A stretch of DNA of 64,000 nucleotides from NCBI RefSeq assembly GCF_013337045.2, contig NZ_CP118260.1, forward strand, positions 62,001 to 126,000. Reading direction: 5' to 3'. Shown in pieces: positions 34,152-42,140 of the stretch; position 1 is the stretch's first letter, and each line of letters opens with the position of its first letter. The stretch comes from Agrobacterium vitis. GTDB taxonomy: Bacteria > Pseudomonadota > Alphaproteobacteria > Rhizobiales > Rhizobiaceae. The notes under the pieces are model-generated. The model was not told the DNA's origin and made no database searches. It saw nothing but the letters and a program-made list of their open reading frames with translations. The translations under genes were made by a program, and so were the position numbers.

Positions 34152-35051
34152 ATGAATGACTATAAAGCGCTGAAAGTGTTTCTTCTGGCCGCCGAGAAGC
34201 GGAATTTTGCGCAGGTCGCCCGCGAACTCGACATGACACCAGCCGCCGTGAGCCGGGCAATAGCCGCCTTGGAACGTGATCTTGGCGTCCAGCTCTTCGT
34301 TCGAACGACCCGTCAGGTTTCGCTGACGACAGATGGCGCTATTTTCGCCGCTCAGATCCAGCCAGCCGTGGCCGCCTTGGATAGTGCGCGGCGCGATATC
34401 AGGAACGCAAACAAGACGGACGAGGGACGGTTGCGGATCAGCGTTCCGACCTGGTTTGGCAAGGCCATACTACCGCCGATCCTCTCCGGATTCAGGAGGC
34501 TCTATCCAAAAATGAGCTTTGAGATTTCCCTGTCGGACGGTCTGGTGAACATTGTTGATGACGATTATGATCTTGCGATCCGCATCTCCTCGCAGCCATC
34601 GGATAAGTTCACCATCTGGCGCAAGATCCATATTGTGCCGCGTATTCTTGTTGCCGCACCGACAAGCAAATTCGTCGATATGCGGCATCCTGGCGAACTG
34701 ACACCCGACGATTGCCTTGCCTATAGCGGCGAGAGCCGGCGGGAAAACTGGGTTCTGTCGGATGGCGGATCAAGCATGACGATTTCAGCCGGAGGGGCGT
34801 TCAGCGCCAACAATGGAGAGGTTCTGGCTGATATGGCGGCAGATGGTGCCGGGGTGGCGATGCTGCCGGGATTTCATGTTTCGGAACATTTGAAAACAGG
34901 GCGCCTGGTTCACGTCTTTCGAGGGTGGTCGCCGCCCGATCTATGGCTGACACTTTATTATCCGCCCTATCAGGCTCTACCGCCTCGGATTGCGTCTTTC
35001 TCAAAATTTTTCGAGGAGCAGGTCGCCGCTCAAATGGTTGCGCTCGATTGA
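34152..35051 (+). CDS. LysR family transcriptional regulator
   Basis: A 299-residue regulator of usual length. The winged helix-turn-helix (1-60) reads LKVFLLAAEKRNFAQVARELDMTPAAVSRAIAALERDLGVQLFVRTTRQVSLT; the effector domain begins near 90 (GRLRISVPTWFGKAILPPIL) and belongs to the CrgA/PtxR-like group by its FRRLYPKMSFEISLSDG. No ribosome site is obvious before the ATG, and the start is set by family length. It follows the pao operon on the same strand and converges with the ChaC-like gene. Control of pao is suggested by the palindrome at 29724 but not shown. Confidence 0.9.
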   Translation: MNDYKALKVFLLAAEKRNFAQVARELDMTPAAVSRAIAALERDLGVQLFVRTTRQVSLTTDGAIFAAQIQPAVAALDSARRDIRNANKTDEGRLRISVPTWFGKAILPPILSGFRRLYPKMSFEISLSDGLVNIVDDDYDLAIRISSQPSDKFTIWRKIHIVPRILVAAPTSKFVDMRHPGELTPDDCLAYSGESRRENWVLSDGGSSMTISAGGAFSANNGEVLADMAADGAGVAMLPGFHVSEHLKTGRLVHVFRGWSPPDLWLTLYYPPYQALPPRIASFSKFFEEQVAAQMVALD

Positions 35052-35055
35052 GGGA

Positions 35056-35796
35056 TCACCTGTCAAAGATCTGCGGGCGTATCTCCTGCTCTCTCTGTGA
35101 TAGGCCCTCCTGTGCCATGGCCCTGTGCCGCGCGGTTATTTCCGCAGCGACCAGCGCCTGCAAACGCCAGAGATTGCGGTCACGAATCCCTTCGGCCTGA
35201 AGGTCGACAATGGTCTTGTGGAGATATTCGGCGCATGAGCCGCCCTGGCCGCAGGCGCTGGCTATCAAGGACGCTGACTGCTCGTCCGGCAAGGGTTTGG
35301 TTAGTCCAAGTCGGCTGGTGCTTGCCCAGAATGTCAGGGCGCGCTGAACTCCGTTTGCCGTCTTCACGTAAACCCAACGCACCATGCTCTTCACTTCCCG
35401 ATACTTGATTTCCCGAGCAACGAGGGCGCGCAGATCCCGGCGGCATTGTTCAGCCGAAAGCTCGAAGACAATGCCATTGCACTGTCCACCGCGCTCCAGG
35501 GCCAGCATCAATCCGGGCTGTGTGCTGGTGGCGCGCCAGCGCTCGATTTTGAGGGAAAACGACCTGTGCCATCCGTAAGCGGTGGCGCGTTGGCGACTCG
35601 CTGGTTCGAATTCGGGATTCCAGATCAGCGAGCCATAAGCAAAAACCAAGAGAGGATCACTGCCTGCCTCGTTTTCAATCCTGGCGACGAGTTCATCAAG
35701 CTCAGCTTCCGTAAGGGGTGTCCAGCCAGGCTCCGGGCCGTCGTCGCGGACGCCTTTGATGGTCAGGGCAACAAGCTCGGGCGTTAACTGCATCAT
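35056..35796 (-). CDS. gamma-glutamylcyclotransferase, ChaC-like
   Basis: A 246-residue protein of the ChaC family, which cleaves glutathione to 5-oxoproline and Cys-Gly in the cytoplasm. The glycine-rich substrate loop is LLVFAYGSLIWNPEFEP; SFSLKIERWRATSTQPGLMLALERGG and VYVKTANGVQRALTFWA are further landmarks. I start it at the first of two ATGs at 35796; a start 25 codons earlier gives an unconserved leader. It converges with the LysR gene four bases away. Function is inferred from the family, and no sulfur-metabolism neighbours support it. Confidence 0.85.
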   Translation of the reverse strand: MMQLTPELVALTIKGVRDDGPEPGWTPLTEAELDELVARIENEAGSDPLLVFAYGSLIWNPEFEPASRQRATAYGWHRSFSLKIERWRATSTQPGLMLALERGGQCNGIVFELSAEQCRRDLRALVAREIKYREVKSMVRWVYVKTANGVQRALTFWASTSRLGLTKPLPDEQSASLIASACGQGGSCAEYLHKTIVDLQAEGIRDRNLWRLQALVAAEITARHRAMAQEGLSQREQEIRPQIFDR

Positions 35797-35927
35797 CGTA
35801 TCAATCCGTGTTCCGACGAAAGATGAGAGTCTGCCTTGGGGAAAGTGGAACTCGACCTTCCCGAAAGACAAACGACAACAAGAGAAGCGTGGCCGCGACG
35901 GCTTTCCACCCCGGCCACGCCTTTGGA

Positions 35928-36911
35928 TCAGGACTTCACGAAAGCCAGCAGGTCGGCGTTGAGCACGTCGGCATTGACGGTCAGCATACCGTGCGAAAAG
36001 CCGGGATAGGTCTTGAGCGTACCATTCTTCAGCAGCTTGATCGCTTTCAGTGCTGCATCGGCAATAGGCACGATCTGGTCGTCTTCGCCATGCAGGACGA
36101 GAGTTGGGACGGTTATCGTCTTCAGATCCTCGGTCTGGTCGGTTTCAGAGAAAGCCTTGATGCCGTCATAATGCGCCTTGGCGCTGCCCATCATACCCTG
36201 ACGCCACCAATTCTGGATCACGCCCTCCTGGAGTTTGGCGCCGTCACGGTTGAAGCCATAGAACGGACCGGCGGGAACGTCGCGGAAGAACTGCGCGCGG
36301 TTGGCAGCCAGTGCTGAACGGAAACCATCGAAGACCTCCATCGGCAGGCCTTCGGGATTGGCGTCAGTCTTCAGCATCAGCGGCGGGACGGCGGACACCA
36401 GAACCGCCTTTGCGACGCGACCGGCTGGCTGGCCATGCCTGGCGACATACCGGGCGACTTCTCCTCCGCCGGTGGAGTGACCGATATGGACGGCGTTCTT
36501 GAGATCCAGGGCTTCAACGACCGCAAAGGCATCTGCTGCATAATGGTCCATGTCATGGCCATCGGAAACCTGCGCCGAGCGACCGTGGCCGCGCCGGTCA
36601 TGGGCAACCACGCGGTAGCCGTTGGCGAGGAAGAACAGCATCTGCGCGTCCCAGTCATCCGATGACAGCGGCCAGCCATGATGAAATACAATCGGCTGGG
36701 CATCCTTCGAGCCCCAATCCTTGTAGAAAATTTCAACGCCGTCCTTGGTGGTGATGGTACCCATGGTCTTGTTTCCTTCGGTTGAGGTGTTGGTGGGCGC
36801 AGCGAGCTTGGCTGCAAAGCTGAATGATGCGGTGAGCGCCGTTACGGCGGCGGCCGATCCGGAAAGCAGTACGCCACGACGTGTCAGGGAAAGAAGAGTG
36901 GTGTCGGTCAT
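35928..36911 (-). CDS. secreted alpha/beta hydrolase (non-heme haloperoxidase/esterase type)
   Basis: A 327-residue hydrolase, started at the ATG at 36911; earlier in-frame starts add an unlikely leader. A twin-arginine signal ([21 protein letters not shown]) suggests Tat export, cleaved near AASFSFAA. The core matches cofactor-free haloperoxidases/esterases: [16 protein letters not shown] with the oxyanion region, HDRRGHGRS, nucleophile Ser146 in [12 protein letters not shown], acid in [13 protein letters not shown] and histidine in YPGFSHGML. Such enzymes act as esterases or perhydrolases in vitro. An A/T palindrome at 37030 lies upstream. Natural substrate unknown. Confidence 0.88.
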   Translation of the reverse strand: MTDTTLLSLTRRGVLLSGSAAAVTALTASFSFAAKLAAPTNTSTEGNKTMGTITTKDGVEIFYKDWGSKDAQPIVFHHGWPLSSDDWDAQMLFFLANGYRVVAHDRRGHGRSAQVSDGHDMDHYAADAFAVVEALDLKNAVHIGHSTGGGEVARYVARHGQPAGRVAKAVLVSAVPPLMLKTDANPEGLPMEVFDGFRSALAANRAQFFRDVPAGPFYGFNRDGAKLQEGVIQNWWRQGMMGSAKAHYDGIKAFSETDQTEDLKTITVPTLVLHGEDDQIVPIADAALKAIKLLKNGTLKTYPGFSHGMLTVNADVLNADLLAFVKS

Positions 36912-37029
36912 GTTCCGCGTCCTGCGATCTTGTTTCTGTATCGTCAGACCACTCGGTTCGTCTGATGAGGGCATATTGCCGCCAAACACCATTGCTAACA
37001 ATTGCATTATTAATTGAGATTTAATTGCG

Positions 37030-37043
37030 ATTATTGCAATAAT
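37030..37043. promoter_or_regulatory. A/T palindrome upstream of the alpha/beta hydrolase
   Basis: ATTATTGCAATAAT is a perfect 14-base palindrome within an A/T-rich stretch (36990-37050) carrying further TTGCA and AATTGC segments. It lies about 120 bases upstream of the hydrolase start on the minus strand and 130 bases after the SDR stop on the other side. Operator role is inferred. Confidence 0.4.
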
Positions 37044-37173
37044 AGGGAAGATGACGGCGACAACCGCGTCGCGATGATTAATGCGAACGCGGCGACTTTT
37101 CCGGTTGTGCATGCCGCCTGCCGATTGGCGCTAAGGCCCAGTGAGGTCGGCAAGTTCCAGTGTTTCCATCGGC

Positions 37174-37953
37174 TTACACGATCGTCGGCGTGATACCGCC
37201 ATCGACACGCAGGGCCGCGCCATTCGTTGCAGCGGACAATGGGCTTGCCACATAGGCAACGAGACTGGCAATTTCCTCTGGCTCGATCATTCGCTGGATC
37301 AGCGATGTCGGACGCTCCTTGGCGAAATACTCGCTTTCCATCGCATCGGCTGACAGGTTCGGATCGCTTGCCACGCTGCGCATGAAATCCTCAATCCCGG
37401 CAGAGCGCGTGGTCCCCGGCATGATGGTATTGACAGTGACACGCGTGCCCTTGGTGGTTGCAGCAAGGCCGCGCGAGATGGCGAGCTGCGCCGTCTTTGT
37501 CATGCCGTAATGGATCATGTTGGGCGGTACCAGCACGCCGCTTTCGCTGGAGATGAAGATTATTCTTCCCCAATTTCGCGCCAGCATGTCCGGCAGGTAA
37601 TGCCGTGCGAGCCTGACACCGCTCAGCACGTTGATCTCGAAAAACCGGCGCCAATCGTCATCGGTGATATCGCTGAAATCCTTGGATTCGTAGATGCCGA
37701 GATTGTTGATGAGAATGTCGATCTTCGGGATTGCCGCAGTCAGCACGTTTGCCCCCGCTTCGGTCGCCGGATCGGCGAGAACACTGCGAACATTGCCGCC
37801 AATGTCACGCATTGCGGCGTCGAGGGACGCCTGGGTGCGTCCGCAGATAATGACACTGGCGCCTTCGGTGGCCAGTCTGCGAGCAATTGCGAGGCCAATG
37901 CCGGCAGTTGCGCCCGTGACGAGCACTGTCTTGCCTTCAATTTGCAAATCCAT
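37174..37953 (-). CDS. short-chain dehydrogenase/reductase
   Basis: A 259-residue classical SDR. The cofactor loop VTGATAGIGLAIARRL is at 13-28, NNLGI (about 83) replaces the common NNAG, and the active site has SSESGVLVPPNMIHYGMTK with Ser, Tyr and Lys correctly spaced. The C-terminus LRVDGGITPTIV is typical. Cofactor preference is likely NADP(H) given Arg after the first helix (CGRTQ), which is tentative. It lies in one direction with the neighbouring aldo/keto reductase (74-base gap) and alpha/beta hydrolase. Substrate unknown. Confidence 0.9.
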   Translation of the reverse strand: MDLQIEGKTVLVTGATAGIGLAIARRLATEGASVIICGRTQASLDAAMRDIGGNVRSVLADPATEAGANVLTAAIPKIDILINNLGIYESKDFSDITDDDWRRFFEINVLSGVRLARHYLPDMLARNWGRIIFISSESGVLVPPNMIHYGMTKTAQLAISRGLAATTKGTRVTVNTIMPGTTRSAGIEDFMRSVASDPNLSADAMESEYFAKERPTSLIQRMIEPEEIASLVAYVASPLSAATNGAALRVDGGITPTIV

Positions 37954-38027
37954 GAGGTTTGTCTCCCTGGTTGATAATTAGGTGGATGGCTTATGGCGGA
38001 CATCCTTGGGGTAGCGGATCAAGGGGT

Positions 38028-38855
38028 TCAGGCGTTCCAGTCTGGCGCCAGACCCGGGGGGCTGACGAGACGGCCATCGGGGCGTGCCAATTTGCTGATC
38101 GAGGCCATCTCATCTGCGCTCAGCTGGAAATCGAATACGGCAAAATTTTCCGCGACCCGCTCAGGCTTGGCGGTTTTGGAAAGCACGACAAAACCCTGTT
38201 GGATCGACCAGCGCAAACCGACCTGCGCGGCGCTCTTGCCGTGCTTTCTGCCGATCTCCTGAAGCAGCGGATCGCCTGGAACCTTGCCGTCAGCCATGCC
38301 GAAATAGGTGGTGATCGCAACACCCGCCGCCTTGGCCGCTTCCGCCATGACGCGCTGATCAAGATAAGGATGCAATTCGATCTGGTTGGTGACGATCGGC
38401 GCCTTGCTGCGTGCGAGCGACTCCTTCAACTGGGTGATATTCTGATTGCTGACGCCAATGAACCGCGTTTTGCCTGCGGCCTGCACCGCGTTCAGCATGT
38501 CGATCTGGTCTCCAATCGCTATCTTGTCGGCTGGCCAGTGCAGAAGCAGCAGATCGACCCGGTCGACTTTCAATTTATCGAGGCTTTCCTCGACCGACGC
38601 CCCAAACTTCACTGGGTCATAATTGTCTACCCACACCTTGGTGGTCAGGAACAGGTCGTCTCGACGGGCACCTGCCGCCTGAAGTGCGCGGCCGAGAGCA
38701 GCCTCGTTCTGGTAGATGTGGGCGGTATCGAAATGCCTGAAGCCAGCCTCAAGTGCCGCTGGTACGACCTTTTCCACCTCTTCGTCGGACATCCTGAATA
38801 CTCCAAGGCCGAGCGCCGGAATATGGGCGCCATGCGCCGTAACTGTCTGCATCAT
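38028..38855 (-). CDS. aldo/keto reductase
   Basis: A 275-residue AKR of the 2,5-diketo-D-gluconate reductase-like group. It is started at the first of two adjacent ATGs at 38855, with CAGGAG upstream. The catalytic tetrad is complete: Asp43 and Tyr48 in HFDTAHIYQNE, Lys73 in TTKVW and His106 in LLLHWPAD. It reduces aldehydes or ketones with NADPH in the cytoplasm. It is divergent from the LysR gene at 39037, whose probable box lies between them, so this AKR and perhaps the SDR and hydrolase downstream are its likely targets. Confidence 0.9.
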   Translation of the reverse strand: MMQTVTAHGAHIPALGLGVFRMSDEEVEKVVPAALEAGFRHFDTAHIYQNEAALGRALQAAGARRDDLFLTTKVWVDNYDPVKFGASVEESLDKLKVDRVDLLLLHWPADKIAIGDQIDMLNAVQAAGKTRFIGVSNQNITQLKESLARSKAPIVTNQIELHPYLDQRVMAEAAKAAGVAITTYFGMADGKVPGDPLLQEIGRKHGKSAAQVGLRWSIQQGFVVLSKTAKPERVAENFAVFDFQLSADEMASISKLARPDGRLVSPPGLAPDWNA

Positions 38856-39002
38856 TGTCTCCTGATGTTGTGTCTGCCGGCTCGTGCCGCTGCGCGTCGA
38901 CCTATGGCTGGGCTTAGGCGTCCCTTCGCGTGCAGAAAATTTCGCCATGCAGGATAGGTATGCGCCTGAAAGGCACTTGATAACCGGTCCATTCTCCACT
39001 TT

Positions 39003-39025
39003 ATCTGTGAAGCCTATTCACAGAT
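39003..39025. promoter_or_regulatory. LysR box in the AKR/LysR divergent region
   Basis: ATCTGTGAA-GCCTA-TTCACAGAT is a perfect nine-base inverted repeat containing T-N11-A (TGAAGCCTATTCA). It lies 12 bases before the LysR start codon, which suits autorepression, and about 150 bases upstream of the AKR start. Confidence 0.65.
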
Positions 39026-39036
39026 GGAGATCCTCA

Positions 39037-39942
39037 ATGGATAACCGGGCTGGCGAGATGCAGGTTTTCACGAGGGTGGTGGAGGCGGGTAGTTTTTCCG
39101 AGGCCGCACGCCTGCTGCAGATGACGCCGTCAACGGTCAGCAAACTCCTCAATCGGATCGAGCAACGATTGGGCGTCCGATTGCTGGAGCGGTCGACACG
39201 CCGACTGTCGCTGACCGACGAGGGGCAGATCTATTACGAACGCAGTCTGGTCTTGCTGGCCGACCTCGACGATATCGAGCAGGAACTGTCTAAGGGTGCG
39301 GCCAGTGCAGGCGGAACGGTGCGGGTCAATGCCTCGGTTGCGTTTGGCGTGCTTGGTCTCGAACCTTTATTGCCCGCCTTCTGGCAAGCCCATCCCAACA
39401 TCATTGTCGACCTGTCGCTGTCCGATGACATCATCGACCTCTATATGGAGCGGACCGACGTCGCCTTCCGGGTGGGCAGTTTGCAGAATTCGACGATGAT
39501 GGCGCGTCGCATCGGCGTCGCCCGCCGCAAGATCGTCGCAGCCCCCGCCTATCTTGAGAGCCACGGCATGCCCCAAACCATCGAGGATCTCGGGCAGCAT
39601 AATTGTCTCGGGTTCAACTTCCGCAGGATAGCACCAGTGTGGCCTTTGAGGGAGAGTGGCCGGATCGTCGATCGCGCCGTCCATGGATCGCTCGTTGCCA
39701 ACAACGGAGAGACGGTGCGACGCATGGCGATTGCAGGCGTCGGGCTCGCCCGCCTCGGCGATTACCACGTCCGCGCCGATCTGGAAGCCGGACGTCTGGT
39801 CGAGGTTCTTGCTTCGGCGGTGGAAGGTGACGAGGAGGAGATCAACGCCCTCTATCTCGGAGGACGCCGCCTAGCGCATCGCGTCCGTGTCTTTCTCGAT
39901 TTCATGGCACCGCGCCTTCAAGGTTTCCTGCAACAGCGATAG
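39037..39942 (+). CDS. LysR family transcriptional regulator
   Basis: A 301-residue regulator. The ATG at 39037 follows GGAGA; a longer in-frame reading would run through the operator, so it is rejected. The helix-turn-helix reads MQVFTRVVEAGSFSEAARLL and QMTPSTVSKLLNRIEQRLGV; the effector domain of the CrgA type begins near 90 (GTVRVNASVAFGVLGLEPLL) and includes DVAFRVGSLQNSTMMARRIG. It is divergent from the aldo/keto reductase. LysR/AKR/SDR/hydrolase groups are common in Rhizobiales, but their inducer is not known to me. Confidence 0.92.
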   Translation: MDNRAGEMQVFTRVVEAGSFSEAARLLQMTPSTVSKLLNRIEQRLGVRLLERSTRRLSLTDEGQIYYERSLVLLADLDDIEQELSKGAASAGGTVRVNASVAFGVLGLEPLLPAFWQAHPNIIVDLSLSDDIIDLYMERTDVAFRVGSLQNSTMMARRIGVARRKIVAAPAYLESHGMPQTIEDLGQHNCLGFNFRRIAPVWPLRESGRIVDRAVHGSLVANNGETVRRMAIAGVGLARLGDYHVRADLEAGRLVEVLASAVEGDEEEINALYLGGRRLAHRVRVFLDFMAPRLQGFLQQR

Positions 39943-40122
39943 TTTTCTGCTGAGGGCGTTACGAGTACACAGCGTGTCACGCTAGAATGTCCCGTACGGT
40001 GATCGCTGCGCGGTTGTTTTTTCGGTGTCCTCGGGTTCGGCATTGGCCGTTAGAGTTTGCCTTGGGAAACGTGGAACCTCCTGGACGGTAGGGGCTTATA
40101 AAGTTTTGAATAGAGATCGAAT

Positions 40123-40608
40123 ATGAGTGTTGCATTTACCAAGGAAGACAGTGCGGAAACGGCAGCTGAAACGCTACTGCCCGAGCGCCCGATTTCGCCA
40201 CATCCGAATCTTGTGACGGAATCGGGATTAAAAGCGCTGGAACGGCAACGTTTGCAAGCACGTGAGGCCTATGATGCCGCACGGGCAATTGAAGACGTCA
40301 ATGAACGTCGTCGGCAGATGGCCGGCCCTTTTCGGGATTTGAACTACCTTGAAGAGAGGCTTCACACGGCTCAGGTCATGCCCGATCCGACCGCCGCAGA
40401 TCATGTTGCTTTTGGGACTACCGTGACGTTCACCCGGGATGATGGGCGCGTCCAAACTTATCGTATCGTCGGCGAAGACGAAGCAGACCCAAAAGCGGGA
40501 TCGATCTCCTATGTCTCCCCGGTGGCAAGGGTGCTTATCGGCAAGGCTGTCGGTGATGTCGTCAATCTTGGTGATCAAGAGCTTGAGATCACGGCTATCT
40601 CGCCGTGA
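40123..40608 (+). CDS. GreA/GreB-type transcription elongation factor, divergent paralogue
   Basis: A 161-residue protein with an N-terminal coiled coil (about 25-90, LKALERQRLQAREAYDAARA) and the FKBP-like C-terminal domain (HVAFGTTVTFTRDDGRVQTYRIVGEDEADP, ISYVSPVARVLIGKAVGDVV). In GreA the coiled-coil tip carries an Asp and a Glu three residues apart that place Mg in the RNA polymerase active site; here AIEDVNERRR keeps that spacing, although flanking residues differ from the canonical GDLSEN. It may therefore stimulate cleavage of backtracked RNA. As it lies on an accessory region, it is probably a second copy beside a chromosomal greA. Confidence 0.82.
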   Translation: MSVAFTKEDSAETAAETLLPERPISPHPNLVTESGLKALERQRLQAREAYDAARAIEDVNERRRQMAGPFRDLNYLEERLHTAQVMPDPTAADHVAFGTTVTFTRDDGRVQTYRIVGEDEADPKAGSISYVSPVARVLIGKAVGDVVNLGDQELEITAISP

Positions 40609-40713
40609 TCTGGAGCGAATGCAAAACGATGGGTCATCGGTTGCCGGTATCAGCGCTGATGAGACAGAATTGAACGATCGCACCAGCGAAAAGTGGACAC
40701 CGGTTTTCGCTAG

Positions 40714-40746
40714 AGCCTGTCAGGTTCCATCTGAACCTGACAGGCT
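40714..40746. terminator. perfect hairpin between convergent genes (CCTGTC-GGTT repeat family)
   Basis: AGCCTGTCAGGTTC (40714-40727) pairs without mismatch with GAACCTGACAGGCT (40733-40746) around CATCT. It lies eight bases from the agaL2 stop and about 105 bases after the GreA-like stop, as expected of a bidirectional terminator. There is no T-run on either strand. Confidence 0.6.
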
Positions 40747-40753
40747 GTCGTCG

Positions 40754-42115
40754 TTAAGCTACCCCACCGATGCGGGCCCATTGTGGAATCCACTGGTCGT
40801 GAGCCTTCAACAGGTCCGTCGTCAATGACCAGATCTGGTCGAGGTCGAGTTCGGCTGCCGTATGCGGGTCCATCATCGCGGCGTGATAGAGGTGTTGGGG
40901 GTTTTCGTTGATCAAGGCAGCCACCGTCAGTTCCTGCACGTTGATATTGGTGCGCATCAGGGCCGTCAGTTGCGGTGGCAGGGCGCCGATGGTGGTAGGC
41001 TGAATGCCGTTATCATCGACAAGGCAGGGCACTTCCACGGCGCAGTTGTCCGGTAGCGAGGTGATGCAGCCGTTGTTGCGCAGGTTGCCGTAAATCACCG
41101 AGGGTTCACCCGTCCAGACTGAGTTGATGATCGAGGAGGCATATTCCTTCGATGGTTTGACCTCGATCTTGTCTGCGGAACGATAGGCGGCGGCTTGATC
41201 TTTCCATCGCTCCACCTGCTCAATGCAGCGCTTGGGATATTCATCCAGTGGAATGCCGAATTTCTCGATCAGGTCTTCGCGGCCTTCCTTGATGAAATAC
41301 GGCGTGTATTCGGCAAAATGCTCCGAGCTTTCGGTGACGAAATAGCCAAGGCGCGTCAGCATTTCATAGCGCACCTTGTTGGGGCAGCGCGGGTTCCAGG
41401 TGGGCTTGGGCGCGCGGCCTTCCCGGTAGCCGCGCAACAGATCAGGATAGAGATCACGATAGGAGCCATCCGGCTGGCGGTGCTCGAAATTGAGGTAAAA
41501 CGCCATGTGGTTGATGCCAGCCGAGCGATAGCGGATGTCCTCATAGGGAATGGAGAGATCTTCCGCCAATTCCATCGCCGTGCCCTGCACCGAATGGCAC
41601 AGGCCAACCTGTTTTATAGCCGGATATTTCTCGGCAATCGACCAGGTGTTGACGGCCATCGGGTTGACATATTGCAGCATGATCGCTTGCGGGCAGACCT
41701 GCATCATGTCCTCGCAAATGCTCCACAAATGCGGCACGGTGCGTAGGCCCCGCATGATGCCACCGACACCCAGTGTGTCGGCAATGGTCTGGCGAAGGCC
41801 ATATTTCTTCGGCACCTCGAAATCGGTGACGGTGCAAGGCTCATAACCGCCGATCTGAAAGGCGACGACCACGAAGTTGGCCCCCTCCAGCGCTTGACGC
41901 TGATGGGAAAAGGTCTCCACCGTGGCGGATGCGCCAAAGGTGGAAATCAGCTTTCTGGCAACAACTTCGCTTTCTTCCAGACGCTGCGGATTGATATCCA
42001 TCAGCGCAATCCGCGCACCTGAGAGTGCCGGACGTTGCAGAACGTCGCCAATGATATTCTTCATGAACACGGTGGAACCGGCACCAATGAAGGTGATTTT
42101 GGGCTGTTTTGTCAT
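40754..42115 (-). CDS. agaL2: alpha-galactosidase, GH4 family (AgaL2-like)
   Basis: A 453-residue NAD- and Mn-dependent glycosidase of family 4 (MelA type). The nucleotide-binding KITFIGAGSTVFMKNIIGD begins at residue 5. The signature at about 172-177 is CHSVQ, the variant associated with alpha-galactosidases; AGINHMAFYLNFEH supplies further metal and substrate contacts, and YVNPMAVNTW is conserved. It works in the cytoplasm by oxidation-elimination chemistry on imported melibiose or raffinose. It is the last gene of the agp operon, 25 bases after agpD. The operon layout matches the S. meliloti agp locus. Confidence 0.9.
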   Translation of the reverse strand: MTKQPKITFIGAGSTVFMKNIIGDVLQRPALSGARIALMDINPQRLEESEVVARKLISTFGASATVETFSHQRQALEGANFVVVAFQIGGYEPCTVTDFEVPKKYGLRQTIADTLGVGGIMRGLRTVPHLWSICEDMMQVCPQAIMLQYVNPMAVNTWSIAEKYPAIKQVGLCHSVQGTAMELAEDLSIPYEDIRYRSAGINHMAFYLNFEHRQPDGSYRDLYPDLLRGYREGRAPKPTWNPRCPNKVRYEMLTRLGYFVTESSEHFAEYTPYFIKEGREDLIEKFGIPLDEYPKRCIEQVERWKDQAAAYRSADKIEVKPSKEYASSIINSVWTGEPSVIYGNLRNNGCITSLPDNCAVEVPCLVDDNGIQPTTIGALPPQLTALMRTNINVQELTVAALINENPQHLYHAAMMDPHTAAELDLDQIWSLTTDLLKAHDQWIPQWARIGGVA

Positions 42116-42140
42116 GATAGGGGTCTCGCTGTCTTAGGGA

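Noticed and set aside
37959..38957. Plus-strand open frame of 332 codons
   Set aside because: Antisense to the aldo/keto reductase with its complete catalytic tetrad.
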